NCBI RefSeq assembly: GCF_004337985.1
Contig: NW_021940922.1
Coordinates: 62,001-126,000, forward strand
Reading direction: 5' to 3'
Origin: Pyricularia pennisetigena
Taxonomy: Eukaryota; Ascomycota; Sordariomycetes; Magnaporthales; Pyriculariaceae
Length of the DNA: 64,000 nucleotides
In this document: in pieces, positions 51,086 through 63,784 of the stretch
Layout of the letters: each line of letters starts with the position of its first letter
Numbering within the stretch: position 1 is the first letter of the stretch
Program-made: the position numbers and the translations under genes
The notes under the pieces: model-generated
What the model was told of the DNA's origin: nothing
Database searches by the model: none
The model's input: only the letters and a program-made list of their open reading frames with translations

Positions 51086-51601
51086 GCCAGACATACATTG
51101 GAGAACGCCACCGACCTCGGATTTAAACGCGTCTCTCCAGCGCGCCGTCAATTGTAATTTCTCTCTCTCTCTTCAGTTTAGAACAATTGATAACCGCCAC
51201 TGAACCGCACGGATAAAAACGATGTGATAGTTTCATTGAGTAAAGCTGTATTTACTACGCAAACTAGGCGTCGGAGAAGGGGGTTAGCAGACAAGGTATG
51301 AGATTGAAAAAGAAAAGAGACCGAGAAGCTTTCCGAGCATTTAGGCATTTCTCCAGCACAAGAGTGTAGTACAAGCTGATACAAAATAAATAGGGAGATA
51401 TAACGAGTTATAACGGTGGTCAAAAGTCGAAGTAGAAACATCAGAGTGACCATCGTTGACGTCAAAGGCTATGTAAAAGCACTGGTGGCCTAATAAGAAA
51501 ACTGGTAGTCACAGAGGGTGTTTGCAAAAGAGAAACAAACAGCCAAAAACAAATATTTTCCTTCCGTGATCAGCGGCGCGAAACACAACCGATCATGCCC
51601 A
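51086..51601. other. 3' flank of the giant gene
   Basis: A CT microsatellite (TTTCTCTCTCTCTCTTC, about 51159) and AT-rich sequence. No gene. Confidence 0.45.
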
Positions 51602-54600
51602 TCAGTTCGCAAATTCCTCCTCCGTCAACAGAACCGCATTCAAAATCTTGCCCATATGTGTCCTGTCGATACCCTTGCTGTCCCGGCGCACCTTGCTCAG
51701 GTAAACCTTTAGAAACCCGACGGGACTGTGTTGAAAGGTACAACCAGTTTCAGCGTCAGTCGTCCTAAACAACGGGTCAACAAAACCGTCAGCCCCGACG
51801 CCGCTCACTTTCTGCTCCTGCTCGCCGACACAACCCCTCCAATCCAGGCCTAGCATGTCGCACACAGCAGTATACTCTGCAAAGGAGGCAAAGTACAACT
51901 GCCCAGAGAAGAGGTTCAGCTGCAAGATTAGCCGGGGCGGTATAGCCCAGCCGTCCGGCAGGGCTGGGGTCGTGTAGAGGCGGAGTTCGTCGAGGGGCTC
52001 AAAGCCCAGTAGCAGACGCGGAGCGTACAGATGAAGCACGACACGCCCGTGGGTCGTGATCACGTCGATCAGGTTCTGCGCCTCAAAGGGGCTGATGATC
52101 ACCATGGTCGTCACGTCGCCGTCTCTCCTCCCGCCGGCGCTGGTTACGACCCATTGCACCGCGCGCAGGAACTGGTCTGTCTTGCTTTCGCTTCCGTCAC
52201 CGTCATCGTCGCGGATCTCAATGGTGCGGGCGAAATCCCTGGTTACCAGAAGATCCTGCGGGAACTCTGCCAGATTGGCCAGGTGCGCTGCGGCCGTGGT
52301 ATGAGAAAGTGTCGTAAAGGCCGGCAAAAACGTCAACAAGAGCGCAGCCTTTCGGATGACGCCAGTTTGAATGAAATACAACACTTCTGGATCCAGCGAG
52401 TGTGTAGCTGGCTTGGCCGGATGCGGCCTCTGGACCTGGATCTCTCGTTGAATCTCGGGCGACAGCTCTCGCTCCTGTTCCTCCTGCAGTGTCGTTGTTG
52501 AGTGCATATCCCCGCTGCTTCCAAAGTTGGCCACATGCTCCTCGATGAGGGCAACACCGTCGTGATCCGCGTGTTGGTCGCAGCACAACATCGCCAGGCG
52601 AGGACCTGGATGGTACAGATCTTGAATGGTCCGCGCTTCGTACTCGAGGAACTTCTCGGCCCACTGCTTGGTTTGCACTTTTTTTCCGTTGGAAAGTTTT
52701 ATTGCCCCGGCTATCTCAGACCAAAGGTGCTGCTGGTGGGCAAATCGCTTGCCCTGGACTGCCCATAGGGCAACGCACCGTTCGAGATCGATGCACGTCT
52801 CTGAGATGGTCCACTCGATGATTTCGGCGACTGCTATTGGGTTTGCAGCAGTGTCTCGATTTGAAACTCTCCGCTGCAAGATCTTGGACTGAATTTCTGG
52901 AGGGACGCAGAACAAAATTGATTGGCCTTTGCCAAGCTGCCGCATTCTCATGCACGCTGTGAAACATGTTAGTTATAGGGACAAATAGAGTAGCTCGAGT
53001 GTCAAGTTGAATAACCATACCTTGAACAAGTCGGTCCTTGGTTAGTGCTGCTCCAAGTGTGACCGCAGCCCGATAATATATCGGAAGCTTGAGGTCCGTT
53101 CCACGGGTGTGGGCCTCATCAAGAAAGACCAAACATTGATCGAGCTGCTGAGCATATGGCGATATTTGAAGAAGCTCGGTGGCGCCGCGGAGGTCGACGA
53201 CCGTCAGCTCGTCGTGATTGTTAAGATAGACGCAGCCTTGCTTTTTCGCGTGGCCGCCGCCAAAGCTCGCCGCTTGGTTGTTCATCTCTAGCCACTGCTT
53301 GGCCACTTGGAGGTTGTTAAGCTCCAGAATCTGCGCACCAACGTCCAGCAAGACTTGGGTCTCCGGGCACGCATTCACCACAGCCGTCAGTAGCTGCTCC
53401 GCGTCACTTCTTACAGAGTCTGTCTCCTCGCGCGACGGTAGCAGCATGATGTTAGTCTCGTCCTGTAGGAGGTACTCGATAACCAGGGCGTTGATATGTT
53501 GCTGCCCCTTCAGGTCAAGATGCAGCATGGATAGCGGCAAAAGCTCTCGTGAGTCTTTGGTGCCGCTGAATCCAGTCGTAGGGTGCGATTTGACAGCGCC
53601 TAAATCCCATCCAGAGGCGCTGAGTTTGCTGGGAAAGTCCTTCATATATCTTGGGAACACTATATGCGCGAGGAAATAGTCGACGACAACTTTGGAGTAA
53701 CGCAATGCCGGGAAAACTTGCGTGGTTACCTGATGACAATCTTTGATGTTGATGCCTTCGAGATGTTGAAATGCAGGCGAGAGATCCTGGACGCTTCTGA
53801 CCCATTCTTGATATTCCTGTTTGGGTTGATCCGATTGGAGGAGATGCTCAAAGGCATGGAACAAGTCTTCATCGCTAAGACCGCCGTAATAGTAGCTGAA
53901 CGAAGTCAACAAAAGAATGACCTCTGGATGTGAAAACTCGGAGCGAGGGGACGGTGAGTCCTTTGCTCGATATGGCACAGCCAGGCGAGTCGGGGGCCTT
54001 CGTTCCGGGTCGAGGCCGTAGTTGACACGCCAGCGCTTCTGTCCCAAAACGAACCCGAGGAGGCCGCCAGCGAGGAGGCCACGAAGAAGAAGTAGAGAGT
54101 CTTTGATGTTGTCGACCCACAAGATGCACCTATCGGCGTTCTCAACCTGCGCTATCTGCTCGGCAGAAAGACTTGGCTCAGTGAGATAGGTGTACACAGC
54201 CTCCTGTGATGCCTTGGCCTGGCGGGCTATGGGCACACCTGCGAACCCTGTTTTGCAAATCTGCCGGGCGACGGCGCATGCAAGACGGTGTTGGGTTTCG
54301 CTACCTCCGAGGATGCGAAGGAATGGGAAAGAGCTCGGCCCATGCCGAACAGAGTATTCGATGGCACGAGGCATTTCCTGAACCAGCAAAGGGCAGACCT
54401 GCCGAACCACATCAAGAACGTGGTGCAAAAGCGTCCACCTCCGCGGGCCAAACGCCACCGGCCTCTGGATTCCCATGGTGTAGATGAGCTCGAACTTGGT
54501 GCTAAAGATTTCATCGCTTTCATCCACAATATCCCGCGAATGTAGGTCAAAATATCGTTGTGTATCCAAAAACAGCTGACCCATCCCGACGCTTTCCGAG

Positions 54601-57600
54601 TTCACGAGACACTCCAGGCCCATAAGCTTAAATGAGAGAATATGCTCAGGGTGAAACAGCAAAATGCCGCCAGTGGTGGCGCAGTCCTCCACGTACCGAG
54701 CTATTGTGGCCATATCGTCGACACCCAAGCGGAGATCACGCGAAAAGGGAAGCCGATGGACGACGACGCTTAGTAAGCCACCCAGTTTGGCAACAAGCAT
54801 CTGGAACATTTGCTTCGATTGTGGTTTCGCAACGATGACACGAACCAGGCACTCCCTTAAGGAGGCTAGTATAGCGGCTACCAAAGGTACGATTGTTGAT
54901 GACTTGCCCTCGCCCATGTTGAGCTGCATGCTGGCGTTTTGGCCCCCGGGAGGACTGATCATCTCCATGGCGATATCCATTTGGATTGCCCGGATGGTGA
55001 TGTTTGTCTCGACCTCCATCAATAGCGCCAGCGGTAGCTCCAGAGGGTCCCAGTTGCTGTGTCCGGGGTTGCCAAGTTCAGCGGCCAGCTCTTTCTGCCG
55101 CTCTGGGGACGTCAAAGCCAATAATCTCTGGGCCCGCTGGACGTCATGCACTGCCAGACCATAGTCGACGATTGGACCTTTCCAGGCGTCCGGAAGCAGC
55201 TTCCATCGGTCGGCTGCAAGCTGGGATATAAAGAATCTTGGGCAGATTCTCGGCAAGGGCCTGGTGGCTCGACTCGCCGGGCCACCTTGAATACCGATCG
55301 AAGCCTCCAAGACGGAAAGCAGCCTGTCCATATGGCTAATACATGACGCTCTGTATGTTTCAAGCTCCGTCCTCAAACGCCCAAAATCGTTACTAGATAG
55401 ACCGCTTGCCGGTCTGGCAAGCATAGTTTCCAGAGCCTGGATGCTCTCCTTCAAGTCTGCTGCATACCGTCTTTGAAAGTCTGATACGGCTTGTGCCTGG
55501 AGTCTCTTCACAAGCTCCCAAATGCGGAAGTTGCCTCTGGACAGGTGGGCGTTTGGCGCTAGCTTTGCCGTCTTAGGTATATTCAAGTCATGACGGGATT
55601 GAGAAGGATCGCTTAGGGGCTGACTTTGGGAAAAAACCTGGGAGATTGAGATGAACCCTTGCCTAATCACATAGTCCTCCCAAGCCCCATCACAGTTGTA
55701 AGGGACTATTGCGCTGCTGGGCCTCGCAACCTTGGCGAAAGTGACAACTCGTTGACTGGCCATAACTCTGGCAATGTCACCCAAATACCTGAAAAAGAGA
55801 AAGTTGTCGTGCCATGTGTGAAACTTCCTCGCCATGTGTTTTCCAGCAGACCGAACGTCGATATACTTTGTGACGCTTTCGTCCAGCAATTGTGCGGCAA
55901 GTCCCGGCTCCCGGCATGGCCACTGCCCTCGCAAGTTGTTGATAAAATCATCTACCGCCTCCCTTTGACGCTTCTCGAACCTGTTTTGGCGCCGCTCATC
56001 GTACTCCTCTTCCGTCTCATAAGGCTTGTGTGGCGTATCCAACTCTGCAAGACTGCCGAAGCCCCGGAGACAAATGCGAATTGTGGTTCTGGTAACATCC
56101 TCGTCGAACTGATAACCTTCTGCAACATTAAATCCGTCGATAGAAGGAGGCAGAATCTCGGCCATCTCAGGCACTAGAGCAAAGGCCAACAACACTTGGA
56201 GAAGCCGGGGATCTTGGATATTTGCATGCTTAGCCTTCCTGGCCGCAAACGCCATGGCAGAAAGCCATGACATGAGCTGAAATCGACTGAATTTGGGGCG
56301 TTGAGAGCTTAGTACCTTGTGAATCCAGCACCACTGCTGCGCAAAGGTAGCGGGCAAATCTCGTAGCCAGGCAGAATCAAATGCTAGATGCGACAAAGGC
56401 CACTCGTGGTTTGACCCCAAGACTGTGTCGAAATCCTTGAAGAGACGCCAGAGCCGCCCCTGCAGATCATTTCCAGGCTCGCTCGTAAGAAGAGCCTCGC
56501 CGGAGTGCATCGCCGATGACATGGCAAAGCAATCATATTCTCCAGGTTCTGATCGGGCACGGTCTCTGCTGGGGTAGGTTCTGTCGCGTTGAGTAGTGAA
56601 ATCCTCGGCACCAAAACCAGACACTCTTACCCAGGCATTATTTACCCTGTCTCGCATCAGCAGCCTCGAGTCGAGGTTTTGTGCCTCGTTTAGGCGCTTC
56701 ACCAAATTGCGCATGGACTTTTTCGTACTGTCACTTGTGCAGAAAATGCTCTGTATTTCCGCATGCTCCAAAATCCCCATCACCTCGACGTAGTAGTGAC
56801 TAGGCTGGGACAGAAAACTCAACCCTGGTAGCCACGTTACTTGCTGCATGACGCAAAGGTCTCTGGGGTAGAACTGTCTCGAAGGCGTGAGACGGCTTAT
56901 CTTGATGAGCAGTTGCACGTCCTCGTCAGAAAGATTTGACGACATGGACTTCACGGCAGAGGATTGGAGGATTGATAACGCCTGCTCTGTGCCCGTGCAG
57001 CCGGTTAGGGGGTCTGGGATGGCGAATGATGTGACGCCATGGAGGTAAGCAATGTACAGCTTGCTCCGGAGGCTTCCATTGTCCTGCAGTCGGCCGAGAT
57101 GCCTGTCTACGTCGTAGAAGTGAGTCCGGCAGCCAGTGCCCTTGGCAATGTCGACAATGACGTGGTGGTGGCTCCTGCACCATGTCACATCGCCGTCCGG
57201 TATGATGACAACTCGCTTTGCTCCCGAGTTTTCGGTAAGCAGGAGCTTGCTAGCTAGTCCACCAAGAGAGCCCATGGACTGATCCGAGTCTACTTGCATG
57301 CCTCGAAACTGGACAGATTGCATCCGAATTGATCCCGGGGCCAGACGGAACCCGAGGTCGAGTCTGGGGAGTTTGATTTTGAGCGTACCTGTGCCCTCCT
57401 CGAGCATCAGGTGCATGTGCTCAATGTCTTCAATTGGCTGCAGGCATGCGCCAACAGCTTCTGCTGTTGGGCTGAGCGGCGAAAGCAGCTGATGATTGAA
57501 ACCCTGTAGCTTCCATTGGTCACCATCAAATGGTGACATGGTCCAACCGTTGCCGAGGCCGAGTGCTTCCCACGGGCTAGACCTTGGGCAGAAATTAATT

Positions 57601-60600
57601 GTACTCCTCGCGGCATCATACCAATGGGAGTATTCGGTGACAAATGATTTTGGCAGCTTCTTGTTGAATACCCTAGCCGGCACCAGATGATATGTAGAGG
57701 CGTCCAGTTCTACATTTAGCCTCTTGGCCGAGATAATGAGGTCTTCAGATTCAAGCCCGGGTATTGGTTGAAGGCCTATGTTGAGGACATAACCAGACAC
57801 AACTTTCTTCACTGAGAATCGCATTCCTGGAACGTTTGATGGCATAACGTCCAAGATCTGGTTGCCAAACAGCGCCCGGTAGGTGGGGTGACTTTCCCAG
57901 TCGCTGGGAAGACGCGAAAGCGGAGAGCCGTTGACAAGCAGCTCCCCGGTCATCAGATTGAAATGAACGGCCAGCGAGCGGCCGCAAACGGACTCGGCGG
58001 ACGTCTCGAGCCAGTAGTATACTGACTCGGATACAGGTCTCCACCCAGTGCCACCACTATATGCAGGCCAAGCCTCTCGTATGGCCTTGTCGAGCGCGCT
58101 ACCTTGTCCAGAAATGATCAGTTGACCAAGAATCCTGTGAGCCCGATGGCAGAGCCTCTTCCATCGAAGCTCCGATGGGGAGTTGGTTTTATCTTGGGCA
58201 AGGCACTCCTGGACAGCTATGTAGGACTGGAGCAGAATTGATGCACTCTCTTCGTCTTTTAGCAAGCGCCCAAAGTAGGGCTCCTCGACGTCAAACGTCG
58301 CGGTGCATATCAGAGCAATCTCGGCAGACATGGCTTTAAGTTCCAGCTCAGGTTCCCTGGACGTCGCCGAAGTTTCTTTGCCGCGTACTGTCGCGAGCCA
58401 GTTAAACGCAACTTCACGAGCCTCGGCAAGAAATTCAAAACAAGAAAACTGAATCTGTGTGTCGCCGCAGAGCGAAAGCACTCGAATGGCAGCGGATATA
58501 AAAACAGCCAGGGCTGAGGCCGACTCCCAGTTTTGCTTTATCCGCCTTGTGGCCAGCCGCAGCTGGGCCATCAACTGGGCACAGAAGTTTGCACAATCAA
58601 GGATTGAGTGACTCTGCCGCAGCGTTGTCTTTCGATGATCGGATGGGCCAGCCTGGTACATGGCCTGGAGCACCATGCAGCCCGTCTCTGCTCTCCGGAA
58701 GTTGACGCTGGGCATCGCCAACTGTACAAGAATATTTTGCCATTGGATGAGGTTTCCTGCAACGATAGAACAGAGACCCTTGTATTCCTCTACTGACAGG
58801 TGAGGGGGACACTCGGCTTGGTTCGCGATGGCAGTGTTCGCATCAGGCCCGGTAGGGCATGTGCTGGGCCGGAACAGGTATTTTTCAAGCACCTGGGACT
58901 CCGATGGGGGCTTGAATGTACACAAGTACGATAAATCTTGTGTGACTGCTGCGTCGGTGACGTACTCTGAATAGCTACTGTCAAAATAATGATAACTCAG
59001 GCCGTTGTGAAGGCAGACGTCGCCCACTTTGAGATTCGGCACAGCCTTTATTCGTCGGTGTGTTCTCATATGGGGCTTTGTCGATGACTGTAGACCAATG
59101 CGTTGGTTGGCATAAGACGGTGCCCAAAATTTGGACAGAGCCGGGTAGGTGCTGAGACTTTGCTCTTGTTTTCCAATGCTAACAGTCCCATACTGGCATT
59201 TCAGTACGTTGAGAAGGATGAAGGTGGTTATGTCTCGCCACTTGGAAAAAGGAACGGGAGCGTGGAGTTCGAAAACAATTGCTTGAGCCTCCATTTTGCT
59301 CTGCGGCAGAGGCCACTCATGAATGCTGATATTTAAAGCCCTCATTTGACTTTCATACGAGCATTTGAGGCAGCGGTGTGAATGAGCTTGGTACGGTCGA
59401 CCTCGTTTGCTCCATAGCTCCACATATTGACAGCGCTCTGCCCCAAAAAGTGTGTGAAGGTGCCAATACTTTGCCTGAACATCGGAAAGCTCGGCGATCT
59501 TATCTGCGCGCTGCTTCGCAGCCATAGCCTCGATCTCGGCCAGCAGATTCTGGTGGTCTGTCGATTGGTTGTAGAACCGTACGGCGAAGGACTGGTGGTC
59601 GCCGAACGAGCTGAAAACGCAGGGGAGCAACTGGTTGGCTGCGCGGCACCGTTGTTCTAGGTATTCCTCTGCCCTGTTTAGTCTGGCCATTTGCTCCCGA
59701 AAGGGCAGCAGAAGAGACTCGAACAGTCCTGCAGGAATGCAAGGGTCATACTGCTCCAGCAGTGGGATCTGGACTGTTGCTATTTTGTCGCACGCAATCC
59801 AGAGTTCAATCAAGACAAGTACCATGTTTGACCTTCCTTCAGGGTTTTTGCTGTAAATCGATGCAGCGATTCTCTCATAGGTTGTCATCAGGTCAGAGAG
59901 TTCGGAACATGCCTTTTGACTCATCATGGCATCGCTTAGCCAGTCATCCAGGTGGTGAGCAACCCATGCTTCGAGTTCTGCAAGACGGAAGGCCGTATAG
60001 TCGTGATTGTCGTGAATCGACCATGCAGAGAGATCGGGCAATACGCCTTTGCTGAAAACCGACATACAAGTTGGCGGGCAGAAAGACGCTCTTCGCTGGC
60101 TCAAAGTCCGGCCTGATATGGAGTTGATAAAGTCGTCAAGTTTCTTCAACCTGTGAACCGTGTCACTGACAAAATTGACCGACTCAAGGCAACGCAGGTT
60201 GTTATCGGGGCTTTCGTTTGCGACAAGATGGCACTGGCGGTTAACCAACTCTCGAGCGGCGTCAGTCATAACCTTGTCTGCGAATGAAATTACTTTTTTA
60301 TCCACTTGACCCTGGAAAGCCGATAGTAGTTTGTGTTTACGTCGAGCGACCTTCGACCGCATGGTTTCGATGATGTCGCTGGCCAGGTCTTGGTGAAGAA
60401 GACCCTCCATGAGCAACGACGCTGTAAAAAATAGCATCAATGACTTGTAGAGGCACCTAGCCTGGATTGTTGACGTTGCTTCGTGGCCAAGAAGAAGCTG
60501 GAGCGAGACCCGGATGAGCAGCCACACTGGAGACCGGCGCCAGGGCATGAAACTCTCGTGCCACATGACTTCACCGCGTGTGTTCTTCCAGACTCCCTGC

Positions 60601-61330
60601 GCGGTGTCTTCATGCGTGGTAACAGGCCCCAGAAAAGCAGTCATGAACTCAGTCACATACAACGGGTCAACTGTATCACGATTCTCATCATGTGATTGAC
60701 CGGCTTTTCTGACGCGAGGACAAGTGTCGGGACCGCTCTGGTGGCAAAGCTTGTGCAGAACCCCGGCAAAAGATTTCTGGAATTCTTCATCACAAAAGGT
60801 TCTCAGATTCATCACCATGGCAGGTCCAGGAAAGTAGCGGCGAAGTCTACCAGGGGATGCCATGATAGCCGAATTGAGCGGAGACAGCTCAAAGGACTTG
60901 ATGTAGACTGATTCGTTGTGTCTGCTGATCAGAACACCGGCGTTTTGGGAAACGACGTGGATACAAATCGCTTCTCCAGAGTCTGCAGTGATTCAGCTCT
61001 AGCGTTAGTATGAAGTTCAAGCAGCCGTGAAAAACTGATCTGCGTACCCTTTTTGCCTATCTCGCCAAGGGCCTGCTCGAGCTTATCACAGTGTACATAA
61101 CCATTCTCATCCTGGGCTTGGGCCATGCGTCGAATCATCGAGGCCGCAGATTGTACCAACGCACGACTTCCAAGTGCAACGTACTTCTCAAACTTCTCAA
61201 TGCACGCTCCCATAGTTGACTGCATTGCCATACTAAGAGTGGCTTCCCAATCATCTCCTCCAGGGAGCTTGGGGGGAAGGAAAATGTGGTTCACCACGTA
61301 AGTGAAAGCTGTGTCGGTGATCGACATCAT
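51602..61330 (-). CDS. Giant DUF6606/DUF3638/DUF3645 family protein (3,199 aa)
   Basis: Three exons: 61330-61048, 60982-53021 and 52956-51602. Introns at 60983-61047 (GTACGC...ACTAACG...CTGCAG) and 52957-53020 (GTATGG...ACTAACA...TCACAG) close exactly. The N-terminus (YVVNHIFLPPKLPGGDDW, SQNAGVLISRHNESVYI) is the DUF6606-type start. The DUF3638 region holds a SecA/helicase-like nucleotide-binding loop, LNMGEGKSSTIVPL (residue ~2115), and an acidic IVDESDEIFS (~2243). The DUF3645 region has LVFLDEAHTRGTDLKLP (~2715) and ends DRLVQACMRMRQLGKGQS. Databases often label the family ubiquitin-hydrolase-like, but the visible motifs are those of a P-loop ATPase. It is widespread and large in filamentous ascomycetes; its role is unknown. 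The gene is unbroken across 9.7 kb, so it is probably functional. Confidence 0.9.
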
Positions 61331-63562
61331 CGACTAATGCGGCAGTACAACTACTTGAAAGTATCTGGAAGTTTTTAGGTAAAGTAGTATAAAAAGTGCG
61401 GACTTGGCGTATTGATCACATCACATTCAAGGATGAGGAAGACAGATTAATTTTATAATCACAATTTTGGTGACTTAGTGTAAGATGGACTAATAGGTCC
61501 TCAAGATGACGGCAGCTGGAGAATATCAAAGACCTTCTCTCGAGCTCGAAAATTATCAGAAGATGGTCCAGATGCACAAACCAACATGGGCTTATACCTT
61601 GGAAAAGTTCAGTTTAGTTTCTTCCTAACTAATTTGTGTCAAAGGGGAAGTTTATTTTTTGTTGAGAAAACCCAATTATCCACACTTGATGTTCATCAAC
61701 TGCCCCCTGCTCTCGACAATCAAGCGCAAAAAGCATAGGCTCACTGGGTGCTCGCTTGCTTGTGATTTGTATTATACTACGGTTGCTGCCCTTTTATTCG
61801 TACCCCCTGAACAGTATATTTGCCACTCAAAGTTTGAAGTGAGCCCCGGCGGTACTTGGGAAAAGCTGTATAATTCCAGAATACGTACCTTCACTGTGCA
61901 CCCACACACTCTGTTGAGCCCTGTACAGGGGGCACTATCTTTACCCCTACCACCATAGTATATGTGTGAATCAGCTTCGACGCAGCTGTTCGCCACACTA
62001 TGGTCTATCATTCCCTCTCTTTACTGGTGGTAAAACAACATACGCTTTCTTGTCTGTTCAAGACAAAGGCACCGCACTGTAAGATGAAGAGAACACAGCA
62101 TAGAAGAGATTCCGACGCAGCTCAGTAATATCTATTTTCTTCTTACCGTTTGTGTATTTTGTCAAATGCATTATAACTTGAGCAGGCTACTGCCAAACAC
62201 TTTGTAACGATGCCTCATATGTTGTATGCAGAATGTTCAAAACAGTGCGAGCGGGCACAGTAAACCCTTGACCCTTATGTACGGCAAAAGACCCAACTTA
62301 TCCCATTCCTGCAAGTTAAACTGCCACATGATTAGACGAGAGCTTGGCATGAGCAGTCAAAGGCATCGGAACTTACCTCCAATTAAAGCCGCCACGTAAT
62401 TAGATCAGAATTGCGAACCTTTCCCAGTTCATTAGTACTGCATCATAGACTCAGGGACGATGTGAGTCCAGACCATAGCTTTTTCGGGGACAAGCGATGG
62501 CAAGGGATCTTCTTGACACCCTGTATCTCACACTGCACTCCATCGGGCATGGCGTAGAGTCTCGTAAAGCTGTTACCTGCGGGTCTGCGCACCTGTAGGC
62601 GCTTCTCGAGGAGCGGGGTCGGCTCCGTCCGAAACTAAGCCAGCCCCGATCCTGACGCGCCTAGAGAGTGTCGACGGAGGCAGACTCTCAGAGAGGGGCA
62701 TGGATTTATCGCAGCCTAGGATAGATGCTGCCTGGAGCGAGGGGGTATCTTGGGCATGGCAGGCGATGGCGTTACCAGCGTCATCAGGGTCAAACACAGT
62801 TGCACTGGGCTGGAATGGAGCATAGCGAATTGGAATACTACCCCCGGTAGGGATAAACAACAGCTCTCCTGCTGCGTACCGACCATGGCCTGTGGGGACA
62901 CAGTGAGAGCGCGTTATAGAGCTTTCCACTGGTACCGCCACACCAGCTCCCCCCTGGTACCACATTCGCTTGGCTTGAAAATGACTTCGCTGGTGTCAAG
63001 CCAACAAAGGCCGCTTCCCACCGCTTCTGGCCCTTCCCATCCCGGCCTTTCGCGTTTTGCTTTCAGTATGAGCTCCATGTCGTTCGCTTACCATTAGAAA
63101 TCAATCTTTGTATTCAACCTGGCTACACATAAGTTTCAGTTGAATCGAATCGAGTCACGCCATGTAGTCGATCTGATACAAATGTGGACAGAAACTGGGC
63201 CAAAACAGCAGCCAAGCGACTATAGCGATCGTTTCCTTGGTCCAAAAACGACTCAACTGCCAATTTGCGTCTTCAGTAACATAATTGTCAACTTTTGGGA
63301 CGCCAAGAGGTTCGAGGGCCCAAAACTAGGATTTGAAAGGCGGAAACTTGGAAGGACGGAAAGGCCGAAATTGGGCCAAGCCTTGCCCAATTTCTGAACA
63401 TGCCCATTTTTGGCCGAGGCAACTTTAACCGACGACCCAAAACTGGGCCTTAGCGACTGCGCCACAGGCTCAGACATCGGCTCAGGCAATGTTCACCCGT
63501 CGCTCAGTCTTGGCAATGATGGATCAGGATTCTGGACGACAAGGAAAATTCAAGAGGGCAAC
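61331..63562. other. Gene-poor right flank
   Basis: No confident gene. A minus-strand 130-codon frame at 62573-62965 (contains GSIPIRYAPFQPSATVFDPD) could be element-derived but was not identified. At about 62311-62340 and 62380-62409 a ~30-bp motif (AAGTTAAACTGCCACATGAT versus AATTAAAGCCGCCACGTAAT) is directly repeated with changes. From 63180 to 63450 TTGGGCC-type motifs recur. Confidence 0.4.
63425..63515 (-). repeat. Dispersed repeat with tRNA-like head, copy 2
   Basis: On the minus strand it reads GCCTGAGCC...GAGCCTGTGGCGCAGTCGC then TAAGGCCCAGTTTTGGG, matching 35440-35510. GTGGCGCAGTCGCTAAGGC resembles the D-arm of a tRNA (A box), and GGTTAAAGTTGCC further along is B-box-like at best. 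Confidence 0.5.
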
Positions 63563-63784
63563 TCATGCGCGTGACAATAGTCTGTTGTCCTTCGGGTCTT
63601 GAGCTTCCTCGTCTAGAAGCTCTTGAGCGTCGATTTCCATCGCGTCCGTTTCATTCAACTCTAGCAATCCTTCCTTAGGTTTGCTAAGCAATTCGTCATA
63701 ATATTTCTTTCTGGTCGCATCTTTGCTCGCTCGCTTTAAGACCTTGAGCTTTTTGCGACGTTCTGCAGCCAAAGAAGACATAAT
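63563..63784 (-). CDS. Hypothetical small charged protein
   Basis: A 73-aa frame from an ATG at 63784: MSSLAAERRKKLKVLKRASK, then an acidic tail (NETDAMEIDAQELLDEEAQD). The basic-then-acidic helix-rich composition is typical of small nuclear proteins. No family recognised. The open frame extends upstream to 63844. It could be a fragment. Confidence 0.35.
   Translation of the reverse strand: MMSSLAAERRKKLKVLKRASKDATRKKYYDELLSKPKEGLLELNETDAMEIDAQELLDEEAQDPKDNRLLSRA

Noticed and set aside
53278..60911. Many plus-strand frames of 60-170 codons opposite the giant gene
   Set aside because: All lie antisense to a continuous conserved 3,199-aa coding sequence.
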